From assembly GCA_958296115.1 (NCBI GenBank), contig OY282442.1, positions 1,274,001 through 1,338,000 on the forward strand: a stretch of 64,000 nt of DNA, given 5' to 3'. Source of the DNA: an uncultured Dehalococcoidia bacterium. Its GTDB lineage: Bacteria; Chloroflexota; Dehalococcoidia; Lucifugimonadales; CAJWER01. Made by a program: the position numbers and the translations under genes. Shown here piece after piece: positions 35,518-45,080 of this stretch; the first letter of the stretch is position 1; each line of letters opens with the position of its first letter. The notes beneath the pieces were generated by a model, which was given only the letters and a program-made list of their open reading frames with translations, was not told the origin of the DNA and made no database searches.

Positions 35518-36319
35518 GTCGCATCCAACAAGTAATCGATGGCTCTCTTGATCTCATCAGCCAATGTTGCCGAGTTGCGCTCAAAGAACCCTGCTAGGTC
35601 ATAAGCAAGCACGTCCCGACAGAAAGCATACGTTGAACTACAGGAATCTTCGGTTCCGAGCGTCCCGGTAAGTACACCCCATTTTGCGCCTTGATAACGT
35701 ATCATCAAGTCGGTGTCTAACTGCTCGGACATTATCATCAGAACCGGCAGGTATCTCTGGGTATAAGCATTTGCCGCATTCGCAAGATCGGCATTCTGTC
35801 TCTTACTGTCCTTACTCTTGTACCCTTGCCTCACTTCAAAGACAGCGCCCGTGATTTCGATATGTACATCCAGGGACTGCTTGAATCTCCATAGCCAGTC
35901 CGAAACCCTGTCTTTGCACGCCTCATCTTCGATATGCGCGATGTCCACGCGTCCATCCAATCTAAGCTTACGGACCCCGCCGCCTTCTCTGGGCACGTCA
36001 TACTCCCAGGAAGCCTGGCCTTCAGTGAGCCCGAACTGATCCCGTATCACTGTGCGAAATAGACGTTCGCAGCCGATTCCCAATTGCCTATATATCGACG
36101 TGATACCCCCCGCAGCCTTATGGGCCGTGTAAATGGACGGCGAATTCAACCCGAACCACGAGTAGAAGGGGTCGTCACCATATCTGTCCAGGAACGCCGC
36201 AAGATCCAAGCCAGCTCTCCCAAGCCCGAACTTTGGCCGGTAGCTATGGCGACTTGAATCGCCTCGACTATCAAGTTCAGGTAATGTTCGTCCCTCTCTT
36301 CGTAGCTGTTCGCACTCAC
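35514..36319 (-). pseudogene. Restriction endonuclease of the R-M pair, apparent frameshift
   Basis: The C-terminal frame runs from about 36229 (FGLGRAGLDLAAFLDRYGDD) to the stop at 35514 and contains a PD-(D/E)XK-like core, KLRLDGRVDI then VFEVRQGYKSKDSKR. A plausible N-terminus lies in another frame: GTG 36317-36319, 18 bp after the cysteine synthase stop, reads SANSYEERDEHYLNLIVEAI then QVAIATGQ. The two join if one A is missing from the AAA run near 36232, giving TGQ-KFGLGRAG. So this is a one-base frameshift, either real inactivation or a sequence error. Confidence 0.7.
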
Positions 36320-36337
36320 CTTGCGCGTCCCCGGGGC

Positions 36338-36443
36338 TTATCCCCACAACCCCGTGCTGAAGTACCGCTCCCCGATGTCGTTGATGATGGTAACCACTCG
36401 GCCCTTGCCGGCTTCCCTTGCCGCCAGGTACGCCCCCTGTACG
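36338..36443. repeat. Right copy of 106-bp direct repeat (3' end of cysteine synthase)
   Basis: This is the 3' end of the intact gene. It pairs with 34068-34173 to bracket the methyltransferase and endonuclease genes in direct orientation. Confidence 0.9.
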
Positions 36444-37258
36444 TAGGCGCCCGAAGACTGCCCCGCGAATATCCCCCGCGACGCCAGCGTCCGCGACATC
36501 CTGTAACCGTCCTCCACCTCGATTCGAATCATCCGGTCCACCACGTCCTCGTCGAACGTGTCCGGCACGATGTGTCCCTGTCCGAGGGGCTTGAGTCCCT
36601 CGACCCCCGGCCATTCGTCGAAGTTGATGCCCACTACCTCGATGTTCGGGTCGCGCTCCTTGAGCCTGCGCCCCACTCCGCTGATTGTCCCCCCCGTCCC
36701 GACGCCCGCCACGAAGTGGGTGATGCCCTCGACCTGTTCGAGTATCTCCTCCGCCGTCGTCTCGTAGTGCGCCTGCGGGTTGTTCGCGTTCGAGTACTGG
36801 TCGCAGTAGAAGTACCTGTCCGGCTCCGCCTCGTACCGCCGCTTCACCTCGTGGATGGTCTCGTCGTAGCCCATCATCGGGTCGGTGAAGACCATCTCCG
36901 CGCCGTGCGCCCTGAGACGCTTCTTGCGCTCCTCGCTGGCGTTCTCGGGCATCACCAGCTCGACCCTGTACCCAAGAACCGCGCCTATCATGGCGTAGGC
37001 GATGCCCGCGTTGCCCGACGTCGCGTCCAGTATCACCTTGTCCCTGGTGAGCCTGCCGGACAGCGCGGCGTCCACGAGCATCCGCAGCACGGGCCGGTCC
37101 TTGATGGACCCCCCAGGGTTGAGCTGCTCGCACTTCGCGTGGATCTCCGCGCCGCCCATGTCCAGCGGCAAATCTAGCTTTACCGTCGGCGTGCCGCCGA
37201 TGGCGGACAGCGGCGGATACTTGGCTATGAAGTCCAGATGTTCTCGTGGCATAGGCAT
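36338..37258 (-). CDS. Cysteine synthase family PLP enzyme
   Basis: This is a fold-type II PLP enzyme, 306 residues, making cysteine (or a related product such as from O-phosphoserine) by beta-replacement. Signatures: IGGTPTVKL, the PLP lysine in NPGGSIKDRP, DATSGNAGIAYAMIGAVLGY, and the phosphate-binding GVGTGGTISGVGRRL. ATG 37258 has GGTGG 8 bases upstream. CysK/CysM/CBS-like subtype is not resolved. Its 3' end is the integration site of the R-M unit. Confidence 0.88.
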   Translation of the reverse strand: MPMPREHLDFIAKYPPLSAIGGTPTVKLDLPLDMGGAEIHAKCEQLNPGGSIKDRPVLRMLVDAALSGRLTRDKVILDATSGNAGIAYAMIGAVLGYRVELVMPENASEERKKRLRAHGAEMVFTDPMMGYDETIHEVKRRYEAEPDRYFYCDQYSNANNPQAHYETTAEEILEQVEGITHFVAGVGTGGTISGVGRRLKERDPNIEVVGINFDEWPGVEGLKPLGQGHIVPDTFDEDVVDRMIRIEVEDGYRMSRTLASRGIFAGQSSGAYVQGAYLAAREAGKGRVVTIINDIGERYFSTGLWG

Positions 37259-37338
37259 GACTGATTCCACCAATGAGGAAGCGCGGTCGGACGCTCCTCC
37301 ATTATCCCACTACCCGCCGCCCGCTTTCCACTACCCCG

Positions 37339-38346
37339 CTATCTCGTCCTGGGGTTCAGCACGTCGTTGAGGGCGTCGCCGAGCAGATTCCACGCAAGTA
37401 TGAGCAGCCAAGCCGCGATGCCGGGCGTCAGAAGCATCCACGGCTCCTCCCGGATTACGCTGATGTGCCCGCCCTCCAGCAGCATCGTGCCCAGGCTCGG
37501 ACGCGGCGGCTGTATCCCCAAGCCGAGCCAGCTCAAAATTATCTCCGTCCCCACGTATGCGCCCATCCCGATGCTCACCGTGATGACTATCGGCGCAATG
37601 GCGTTGGGCAGCAGATGCCTGGACAGTATCCGCGCGGTGGATGCCCCGTTCGCCCTCGCCGCCTCTATGTACTGCGTCTCCTTCAGGTAGAGTATCTGGC
37701 CCCGCACCAGCCGCGCCATCCCTATCCACCCGAACCCAACCAGCGCGATGGAGACGACGAAGTAATCCACTATCCCAATCCGCACCAAGCCGTCCAGCAG
37801 GTCGAACCTGTCCTCCAGCGCTCTCGCCCAATCCAGTATCCGCGGGCGGAGCGTGGCCGCGATGATGATGACCAAGAATATGTCCGGGAACGATGCGAAG
37901 ACCTCCCCGATACGCATGATGAAGCCGTCCACCCTCTTGCCGTAGTAGCCGGCGACCAGCCCCAGGCTCACGCCTATCATGATGCCGCCGGTCAGCATCG
38001 CCACCAGCGTCAGGATGACCGTGTTCTGGATTCCCCACAGAACCCTCGTGAAGAGGTCGCGGCCGGCTCTGTCCGTGCCCGCGAAGTGGGATTCCGTCCA
38101 GAATCCGCCGATGCCCTGGTCCAGGACGTAACTCGGCGGCTTCCTGATTACCGTGTAGTCCTGCGCCGTGTAGTCGTATGGCGCAATCCAAGCCGCGAAT
38201 ATCCCCGCCGAGTAGATGACCGCCAGCGAAACCATGCATACGACGGCGATCTTCTTCCGCGCCAGCCGCGCCAGGGCCCGCGCCAAGTGGCCCCGGCTCC
38301 GCTGGGTCTGCCGGTCCACCTCTGCTTCGAGCTCGCGGACTCCCAT
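37339..38346 (-). CDS. Peptide-type ABC permease (OppC/DppC family), second set
   Basis: This 335-residue permease has an N-terminal helix (VVCMVSLAVIYSAGIFAAW), OppC_N text ESHFAGTDRAGRDLFTRVLWG, EAA loop EAARANGASTARILSRHLLP and a final helix before LNDVLNPRTR. It follows the OppB-type gene by 10 bp and belongs with the binding protein at 39412-41157. No ATPase subunits are in the cluster. Confidence 0.92.
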   Translation of the reverse strand: MGVRELEAEVDRQTQRSRGHLARALARLARKKIAVVCMVSLAVIYSAGIFAAWIAPYDYTAQDYTVIRKPPSYVLDQGIGGFWTESHFAGTDRAGRDLFTRVLWGIQNTVILTLVAMLTGGIMIGVSLGLVAGYYGKRVDGFIMRIGEVFASFPDIFLVIIIAATLRPRILDWARALEDRFDLLDGLVRIGIVDYFVVSIALVGFGWIGMARLVRGQILYLKETQYIEAARANGASTARILSRHLLPNAIAPIVITVSIGMGAYVGTEIILSWLGLGIQPPRPSLGTMLLEGGHISVIREEPWMLLTPGIAAWLLILAWNLLGDALNDVLNPRTR

Positions 38347-38356
38347 CGGCGCCCGC

Positions 38357-39286
38357 CTACTGGTACCGGATCCGCGGGTCTATGAAAGCGTACGCCACGT
38401 CCGCCAGCAGGTTCGCCAGCACGAACGCCCCCGCCCCAATCAGCGTAATAGCCATGATAACCGGGTAGTCTCTATCGAACACCGATTCCACTGCGAACCG
38501 GCCTATGCCAGGTATGCCCAGGATGGTCTCCGTGATGAAGGCGCCGCTGATGAGGCCCGCCAGAGAGAACGCCAGTATCGTAACTATCGGGATGAGCGCG
38601 TTGCGGAAGACGTGGCGGGAGTTCACCGTCATCTGGCCGATGCCCTTGGAATGCGCCGTGCGGATGAAGTCCTGCCCCAGCACGTCCAGCGTGCTCGCCC
38701 GCATCAGCCGCGTCAGCCCCGCTATCCCAGGCACGCCCATCGTGATGGCGGGCACCAGTATCCTGGGGTCGAACAGGCCGCCCCAGCCGGAGCATGGGAC
38801 CCAGTGCAATTTGAGGCAGAACGTCCACAGCAGCGCTGGCACGCTGACCATGACCGGCACGGACATCAGCACCAGGGCAACGGTGACAGAGGCCGGGTCC
38901 TCCCATCTGCCTTGCCTGTGAGCTATGAAGAAGCCCAGCGGCAGCCCGACCCCCAAGCTGATGACCATCGCGGCAATGGCAAGCTGGGCCGAGACCCACA
39001 TCTTGCGGATGACCAGGTCGCGCACAGGCTGGCCGCGGTACCTGAAGCTCTCCCCAAAGTCGCCCTGGGCGAAGTTCCAGATGTAGTCGCCGTACTGTGC
39101 CAGGAATGGGCGGTCAAGTCCGAGCTCGTGGCGGATGCGCTGCGCGGTCTGCTCGTCGTAGCGGTTCCCAAGCATCACCCGCACGGGGTCGCCCGGCCCG
39201 AACCGGCCCAGCGAGAACGTTATGAACGAGGCCGCCAGGAGCAGCAACGGCAGCCACAGAAGACGCTTTACGATATAGACCCACAT
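38357..39286 (-). CDS. Peptide-type ABC permease (OppB/DppB family), second set
   Basis: This 309-residue permease has a complete OppB N-terminus (MWVYIVKRLLWLPLLLL), FGPGDPVRVMLG, the EAA loop TAHSKGIGQMTVNSRHVFRN and the closing FIDPRIRYQ. Unlike the first set, it has a normal ATG. The order binding protein, OppB, OppC on one strand is standard for this importer class. Confidence 0.93.
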   Translation of the reverse strand: MWVYIVKRLLWLPLLLLAASFITFSLGRFGPGDPVRVMLGNRYDEQTAQRIRHELGLDRPFLAQYGDYIWNFAQGDFGESFRYRGQPVRDLVIRKMWVSAQLAIAAMVISLGVGLPLGFFIAHRQGRWEDPASVTVALVLMSVPVMVSVPALLWTFCLKLHWVPCSGWGGLFDPRILVPAITMGVPGIAGLTRLMRASTLDVLGQDFIRTAHSKGIGQMTVNSRHVFRNALIPIVTILAFSLAGLISGAFITETILGIPGIGRFAVESVFDRDYPVIMAITLIGAGAFVLANLLADVAYAFIDPRIRYQ

Positions 39287-39411
39287 CGCCCCAGTCTGTC
39301 CTCCGCCGACTACCCAACCATATCACGCCGCGCCCTCACCGCGCAGTCCTTGGGCTGGAGCGTCCACCCGGGTCGCAGGCGGCGCTCCAGCCCAAGGATA
39401 TGGCAGGGCCC

Positions 39412-41157
39412 CTAGCCCTCGATGGTTATCCGCTTGAGCTTCGGCACTATCATCGGCGTCATCTCGTAGCCCTCCACGTAGGACTTCACCAGCGTGTAGC
39501 GGTCGCCCGTGAACCACATGGGCACCCATGGGGCCTCGTCGACTATCATCTGCTCCGCCTGGTGATAGAGGTCTATCCGCCTGACGATGTCCGGCTCCGT
39601 CCTAGCCTCCTCAAGCACGGCGTCTATCTCCGCGTTCCTGAAGTCCCCGTGATTGATGCTGCTCTCGCTGTGGAAGAGGATGTCCAGGAAGTCCTGCGGG
39701 TCCGGGTAATCCGCTTCCCAGCCAATCCCAGCGTAAGCCTGGAACTTCTTCTCGTCGAGGTCCTCCAGGTAGGTGGCCCACTCCACCTGCTGTATCTCCA
39801 CCTCCACGCCCAGCTCCTGCTTCCACATCTCCAGCACGACCTCCAGGTCCAGCCCGATGGTTCCCCCCGTGCCGGGCACGGTGATGACGATTCGGGGCCT
39901 GGTCTCTGGGTCTGCGTACTTGGATTCGGAGAGGAGCTGCCTCGCCCGTTCGGGGTCATGGCGCAGCCCGTCTATCTCGTTCGTGTAGCCAGGAAAGCCC
40001 GGCGGCAGGATGCTGTAGGCCGGCTGCACGAGCTCGGACAGCACCTCGGTCGCTATCAGCTCCTTGTCTATGGCGTGATTGAGCGCCTGGCGGAACTTCG
40101 TGTCGTCGAAGGGCGCCATGCCCGCGTTGAAGCCGATGTAGGAGACGCTGAATCCGGGCGGGGAGACCTTGACCTCCTTGTTCAGAGGCTCGTTGGGGTC
40201 CAGCACCCGCTCCAAGTCGTACAGTCCGACCCCCGTTATCTCGATCTCGTCGTTCTCGTACATCGCCATCGCCTGGCCGCCCGCGAGGTTCATCACCACA
40301 GTCTCCACCCCGGCGGGCTCGCGGTAATACTCCTCGTTGCGCTCCAGGACGATCCGCTCCGCTATGCGGTACTCCGACAGCTTGAACGGCCCTGTGCCTA
40401 TCGGGTTGTCGATCCACCAGCTCCGTCCGCCGCCCTCCACCACCTCGCGGTCCAGGACGTAGGCGGTGGGGTAGGTCAGCTTCGCTAGGAAGTACGCCTT
40501 GGCTGCGTCCGTGGTTATCTGGAGCGTATGGGCGTCAATGACCTTGATGCCCGAGATCTCCGACGCCTTGCCGTCTATGTACTCCTGCGCGCCGATTATG
40601 TCGTTCAAGTAGGTGTCCGCCACCGGCGAAGCGGTCTCCGGAGCCGCGGCCCGCTCTAGGGACCACTTGAAGTCCTCGGCCGTCACCGGCTTGCCGTTGT
40701 GGAACTGAGCGTCGGGGCGCAGCTTGAAGGTATAGACCGTGCCGTCCTCGATTGTCCAGCTCTCGGCGATGTCCGGCACGAGCTTGAGGTCCGTGTCCAG
40801 CGCCACCAGCCCGCTGAACACCTCGACCACCACGCCTGCCGAAGTGGTGTCCCCAGTCAGGTGAGGGTCCAGGGTTGGCGGGTCCGACCACAGCCGCCTG
40901 AACGTGCCCGTCGGCAGCGGCTCGGTCAGCTCGCTGGGCTGCTGCTCCAGCGCGACTATCGGCGTCGCCGCGGTCCCCGGCTGCCCCGGCGTCTGCGCCT
41001 GTTCCGGCTCGGCGGTCGCCCCCGGATCGGCGGGCGCAGCCATACTCGCGGACGGCGGCGTCTGCGTAGGCTCTTCATCCGCGGACTGGCTCGTGCCGCC
41101 GCACGCTATGGCAGCCAGCGTCATTAGGGTTATCAGGGTTATAACGAGCTTCTTCAT
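39412..41157 (-). CDS. Lipoprotein peptide-binding subunit (SBP_bac_5), second set
   Basis: This 581-residue lipoprotein has signal peptide MKKLVITLITLMTLAAIAC with lipobox AIAC, then an Ala/Pro/Gln-rich linker and the SBP_bac_5 domain (FRRLWSDPPTLDPHLTGDT; DAQFHNGKPVTAEDFKWSLE; NPIGTGPFKLSEYRIAERIV). It likely captures oligopeptides or related solutes for the OppB/OppC pair encoded 125 bp downstream. Unlike the first set it lacks the 17-residue repeat stalk. Confidence 0.92.
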   Translation of the reverse strand: MKKLVITLITLMTLAAIACGGTSQSADEEPTQTPPSASMAAPADPGATAEPEQAQTPGQPGTAATPIVALEQQPSELTEPLPTGTFRRLWSDPPTLDPHLTGDTTSAGVVVEVFSGLVALDTDLKLVPDIAESWTIEDGTVYTFKLRPDAQFHNGKPVTAEDFKWSLERAAAPETASPVADTYLNDIIGAQEYIDGKASEISGIKVIDAHTLQITTDAAKAYFLAKLTYPTAYVLDREVVEGGGRSWWIDNPIGTGPFKLSEYRIAERIVLERNEEYYREPAGVETVVMNLAGGQAMAMYENDEIEITGVGLYDLERVLDPNEPLNKEVKVSPPGFSVSYIGFNAGMAPFDDTKFRQALNHAIDKELIATEVLSELVQPAYSILPPGFPGYTNEIDGLRHDPERARQLLSESKYADPETRPRIVITVPGTGGTIGLDLEVVLEMWKQELGVEVEIQQVEWATYLEDLDEKKFQAYAGIGWEADYPDPQDFLDILFHSESSINHGDFRNAEIDAVLEEARTEPDIVRRIDLYHQAEQMIVDEAPWVPMWFTGDRYTLVKSYVEGYEMTPMIVPKLKRITIEG

Positions 41158-41206
41158 CGGTATGCTCCTGCCGCTATAGAGTCTGTGTCGTCAAATGGCG
41201 AATCCA

Positions 41207-42335
41207 TCAGGCTTGGGACTGCCGACCATCGCCCCGAAGCCCGCCTATGCCGTGAGTCAGGTAGGCGTCTATGAAGCCGTCTATGTCTCCATCGAGCGCG
41301 CCCTCCGCGTCCGAAGTCTCGTGGCCCGTCCGGTGGTCCTTGACCATCTTGTAAGGGTGCAGAACGTAGCTGCGTATCTGGTTGCCCCACTCGGCTGAGA
41401 CGTGCTCGCCCTTGAGCCTGGCGACCTCCTGGGACCTCAGCTTCATCTCCCGCTCCATCAGCCTGGCAGTTAGAATCCGCATCGCTATCGCCTTGTTCTG
41501 GTGCTGAGACCGCTCGTTCTGGCAGCTAACCCGGATTCCCGTCGGCTCGTGGGTGATGCGCACCGCCGTCGAGTTCTTCTGCACGCTCTGCCCGCCAGCT
41601 CCACCCGCCTTGAACACCTCGATCCTCAGATCCGAAGGGTCTATGCTCACGTCCACGCCCTGCTCCACCTCCGGCAGCGCCTCCACCAGCGCGAAGGACG
41701 TGTGCCGCGCGTGGTCGGCGTCGAAGGGCGACAGCCGGACCAGCCTATGCACCCCGCGCTCGGATCTCATGTATCCGTATGCGTATTCGCCGGAAATCTC
41801 CAGGGTTGCGCTCTTGACGCCCCCTTCTTCGCCTGGCGATACGTCGAGAACCTGGCAGCCGAACTCCCTGCGCTCCGACCACCGCGCCAGCATCCGCATC
41901 AGCATCCGCACCCAGTCCTGGGACTCCACCCCTCCAGCGCCCGCGTGAACCGCGACGATGGCGTTCCGCTGGTCGTATGGACCGGCAAGAGCGAGCTTGA
42001 ACTCGAGGCCGTCGAGCTTACCGGTCAATCCGCCAATCTCCTCGACGAACGTCTTCGTCAACGAGTCGTCCTTCTCCTCGATAGCCGCCTCGATCAGCTC
42101 CACGAGCGACCCGGCCCGCTCCTCCAGCCCGCTCCACTCCTCCACGTCCCCGCTCAGGCCCGCGAGCCGCTTCATCTTGGACTGGGCCGACACGGGGTCG
42201 TCCCAGAACCCAGCCGCCATCGTCTCCTTTTCGAGCGCGATCATCTCTCTCCGCTTACCCTCGATGTCAAAGACGCACCATGAGGTCGGATATCCGTTCA
42301 CGGATCCGCGCCGCTTCGCCCATCAGGTCATGCAT
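41207..42335 (-). CDS. prfB: Peptide chain release factor 2, programmed +1 frameshift
   Basis: RF2 terminates translation at UGA and UAA. Frame 0 starts at ATG 42335 (MHDLMGEAARIRERISDLMV then RL) and meets CTT-TGA-C at 42267-42273. After a +1 shift it continues DIEGKRREMIALEKETMAAG to the stop at 41207, about 375 residues. The GGQ hydrolysis motif is in KAGGAGGQSVQKNSTAVRI. Low RF2 favours the shift, so the gene is self-regulated. A continuous frame from 42301 (MNGYPTSWCVF) is an artefact of ignoring the shift. Confidence 0.93.
42267..42273 (-). promoter_or_regulatory. RF2 programmed frameshift site CTTTGAC
   Basis: This is the canonical CUU-UGA-C slippery stop after codon 22 of prfB. The internal Shine-Dalgarno-like segment usually found upstream is weak here (ATGGTG). 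Confidence 0.9.
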
Positions 42336-42516
42336 CGGTGACTATGCCTCGCAAGCTCGGATGATTTCGCCATCCGAATAATTAAACGACGGCGGCTCCC
42401 CATGAGTTAGCGCCGGCGCAGCCAGCCTATTATATATCAGGGTGGGTGGAGGGCTGAGAGGTCCCAGCGCGTTCCAGCGCGAAAGTCAGGCAACCACGAG
42501 GGTTGCGCCGCCTTCG

Positions 42517-45000
42517 CTACATTCGGGTTCGACGTCCCTTCGGGTCATAGGGCGGCGTCAGGCGGGCCTTGGCCGGGAAGCGCCGCGCCAGGACCTCGAT
42601 CTCGTATTCGCCGGAGCGGATGTACTGCGGCGTAACGCCGTCGACGCTCTCCACGTAGCCCATGCCCACCGAGCGCCCAACCGTGTGGCCGAACGCGCCT
42701 GAGGTCGTCCGGCCCACGAGCTCGCCGTTGCGGAAGATCGGCTCGTCGCCCAGCAGCAGAGGCTCCGGGTCGTCCAGCGCGAAGACCGCAAGACGCCTCG
42801 CCAGGCCGTCCCGCCGCTGCGCCAGCAGCGCGCCGCGGCCAATGAAGCCCCCGGGCTTGTCCATGGCGACCGCGAAACCGAGCCCAGCTTCCAACGGCGT
42901 GTCCAGGTCCACTACGTCGTGTCCCCAGGCCCGGTACGCCTTCTCCATCCTCAGGGACTCCATCGCGTGAAACCCGGCGAGCCTGAGGCCGTGCGCCTCG
43001 CCATGAGCCGCTATCGTGTCGAAGACCCCGGCGGCAAACTCGGTCTTCATGTACAGCTCCCAGCCAAGCTCCCCGACGTAGGTGATGCGGGTAGCCCGCA
43101 CCGGCGCGTAGCCGATCGCAACCTCCCGCGAGTGCAGGAAGGGGAACGCCTCGTTTGACACGTCGCTGTCCGTAACCTCCGACAGCAGGGCCCGCGACCG
43201 GGGCCCCATCAGACCGAGTACGGCATAGGACGAGCTGACGTCCGTCAGCCGCGCGTCAGCTCCGCTCGGAATGTTGGACTCTATCCAGCCATAGTCCCGG
43301 GCCGCAACCGAGCCGCCCGTCACTATCAGGTAGCGGTCCCGGCCCATGCGCGTAACCGTGAGGTCAGCCTCGATGCCGCCACGCTCGTTCAGCATGGCGG
43401 TATATACGACGCGGCCCGTCGGCGCGTCCACGTCGTTGGCGCAGATCCGCTGGAGGATACGGGAGGCGTCGCCGCCCTCCAGCATGAACTTGGCAAACGA
43501 CGTCTGGTCGAACAGCCCGACGCCCTCCCGCACGGCCCGGTGCTCGCCCGCCGAGTATTCGAACCAGTTCTGTCTGCCGTAGGAGTACTCGTACTTCGGG
43601 GCCGCGCCCTCCGGCGCGAACCAGTTCGGCCGCTCCCATCCCCCCGATTCCCCAAAGCAGGCCCCCCGCTCCGCAAGGCGGTCGTGGAAGGGCGACCTCC
43701 GCGCCATCCGCGCCGTCTCCATCTGCTTGTGCGGCCAGTGCATACCGTACAGCGTACCGACCGACTCCACAGTCCGGTCGTACAGGTACTTCCGCCCGTT
43801 CTGGTACTCGTGGAACCGGCGCGGATCGACCTCCCACGCGTCCATCGTCGGGTGTCCGGCCGTCATCCACTCCGCAACCAGCCGGCCCGCGCCCGGCCCG
43901 GCCGCTATGCCCGTCGAGTTCAATCCCGCGCATAGGAACATGTTCCGCAGCTCGGGCGCCTCCCCCAGTATGTACCGGTTGTCCGGAGTAAAGCTCTCCG
44001 CGCTGACGTAGAAGCGGTCTATTCCCGCCTCGGCCATCTCTGGCGCTCGATAGACCGCGTTCTCCCAGAAGACCTTGAAATGGTCCCAGTCAGGCTCCAC
44101 CAGGCTGAAGTTGTATTCCTCGCCAGGCCCATCGGGCCAAGGCTTGGCGGCTGACTCGAACCCTCCCATCAGGATGGCGCCCTTCTCCTCCTGGTCGCGC
44201 CGAAAATAGATCTGCTCGTCGGGGTCGCGGAGAGACTTTGCGTCGTAGGGCAGCCCCATCGGCTTGGTAACCAGGTACATATGCTCGGCTGCCATCAGCG
44301 GGACCTTCACCCCCGCCGTCATACCCAAGCGCCTCGACCACATCCCAGCCGCGTTCACCACGTACTCGCACGCGATGTCCCCCACGTCCGTGGAGACGCC
44401 GGTCACGGCCCGGCCGTCGTGCAGAATCCCCGCAACCCTGACGTTCTCTATCAGGGTGGCGCCGCGCATCTCCGCGCCCCGCGCCAGCGCCGCCGCGGCA
44501 AGATGGGGAACCATCTGGGCGTCCTGCGGAATATAGAGGCCGCCCACCAAGTCCTCTATCCTCATCATCGGCCACATCTCGCCCGCCTCCCCCGGACTGA
44601 TAGGCTCTATCTCGATGCCGTAGGACCTGCCGAGCGAGGCAATCTTCCTGAACTCGTCCATCCGTCCCTGGGTGCGGGCGACCGAGATGCTCCCGGTCCG
44701 CCTGAAACCCGTCTCTATGCCCGTCTCCTCGGTGATGCGGGAGTAGAGATCGATGCTGTAGCGGGCGATGTCTATCAGCGTCCTGGAGTTGCGAAGCTGT
44801 GTGACGAGCCCAGCCGCGTGCCAGGTCGTGCCGCCAGACACGTTCTTGCGCTCCAGCAGCGCAACGTCCTTCCAGCCCAGCTTTGCCAGATGATACGCCA
44901 CGCTGCAGCCAGCTATGCCGCCCCCGATGATTACTACACGGGCGTGACTGGGCAGCGGGGAGTTGCGAGTTGTGTATCGTGTATCGCCTATAATGAGCAT
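42517..45000 (-). CDS. FAD-dependent oxidoreductase with GcvT domains (dimethylglycine/sarcosine dehydrogenase-like)
   Basis: The N-terminal half is a DAO-type flavoprotein: ARVVIIGGGIAGCSVAYHLA dinucleotide motif, ERKNVSGGTTWHAAGLVTQL with the flavin-linking H-A-A-G context. The C-terminal half is a GcvT-like folate-binding domain (SFAKFMLEGGDASRILQRIC; YVGELGWELYMKTEFA; GRTTSGAFGHTVGRSVGMGY). The architecture matches dimethylglycine dehydrogenase, which demethylates with tetrahydrofolate as one-carbon acceptor. ATG 45000 is chosen, though no good ribosome site is seen; a start at 45054 is possible. Confidence 0.88.
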   Translation of the reverse strand: MLIIGDTRYTTRNSPLPSHARVVIIGGGIAGCSVAYHLAKLGWKDVALLERKNVSGGTTWHAAGLVTQLRNSRTLIDIARYSIDLYSRITEETGIETGFRRTGSISVARTQGRMDEFRKIASLGRSYGIEIEPISPGEAGEMWPMMRIEDLVGGLYIPQDAQMVPHLAAAALARGAEMRGATLIENVRVAGILHDGRAVTGVSTDVGDIACEYVVNAAGMWSRRLGMTAGVKVPLMAAEHMYLVTKPMGLPYDAKSLRDPDEQIYFRRDQEEKGAILMGGFESAAKPWPDGPGEEYNFSLVEPDWDHFKVFWENAVYRAPEMAEAGIDRFYVSAESFTPDNRYILGEAPELRNMFLCAGLNSTGIAAGPGAGRLVAEWMTAGHPTMDAWEVDPRRFHEYQNGRKYLYDRTVESVGTLYGMHWPHKQMETARMARRSPFHDRLAERGACFGESGGWERPNWFAPEGAAPKYEYSYGRQNWFEYSAGEHRAVREGVGLFDQTSFAKFMLEGGDASRILQRICANDVDAPTGRVVYTAMLNERGGIEADLTVTRMGRDRYLIVTGGSVAARDYGWIESNIPSGADARLTDVSSSYAVLGLMGPRSRALLSEVTDSDVSNEAFPFLHSREVAIGYAPVRATRITYVGELGWELYMKTEFAAGVFDTIAAHGEAHGLRLAGFHAMESLRMEKAYRAWGHDVVDLDTPLEAGLGFAVAMDKPGGFIGRGALLAQRRDGLARRLAVFALDDPEPLLLGDEPIFRNGELVGRTTSGAFGHTVGRSVGMGYVESVDGVTPQYIRSGEYEIEVLARRFPAKARLTPPYDPKGRRTRM

Positions 45001-45080
45001 ATTGTGATGATGTGGGGGCGGGTTTGCAACCCGCCCAATGATTGGTATCCTCATGGCAGCATCGCGCTAGGAGGGGGCAA

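Noticed and set aside
41207-42301. prfB as one continuous frame from 42301
   Set aside because: Its first residues (MNGYPTSWCVF) do not fit RF2, while CTTTGAC and the upstream frame give the standard frameshifted gene.
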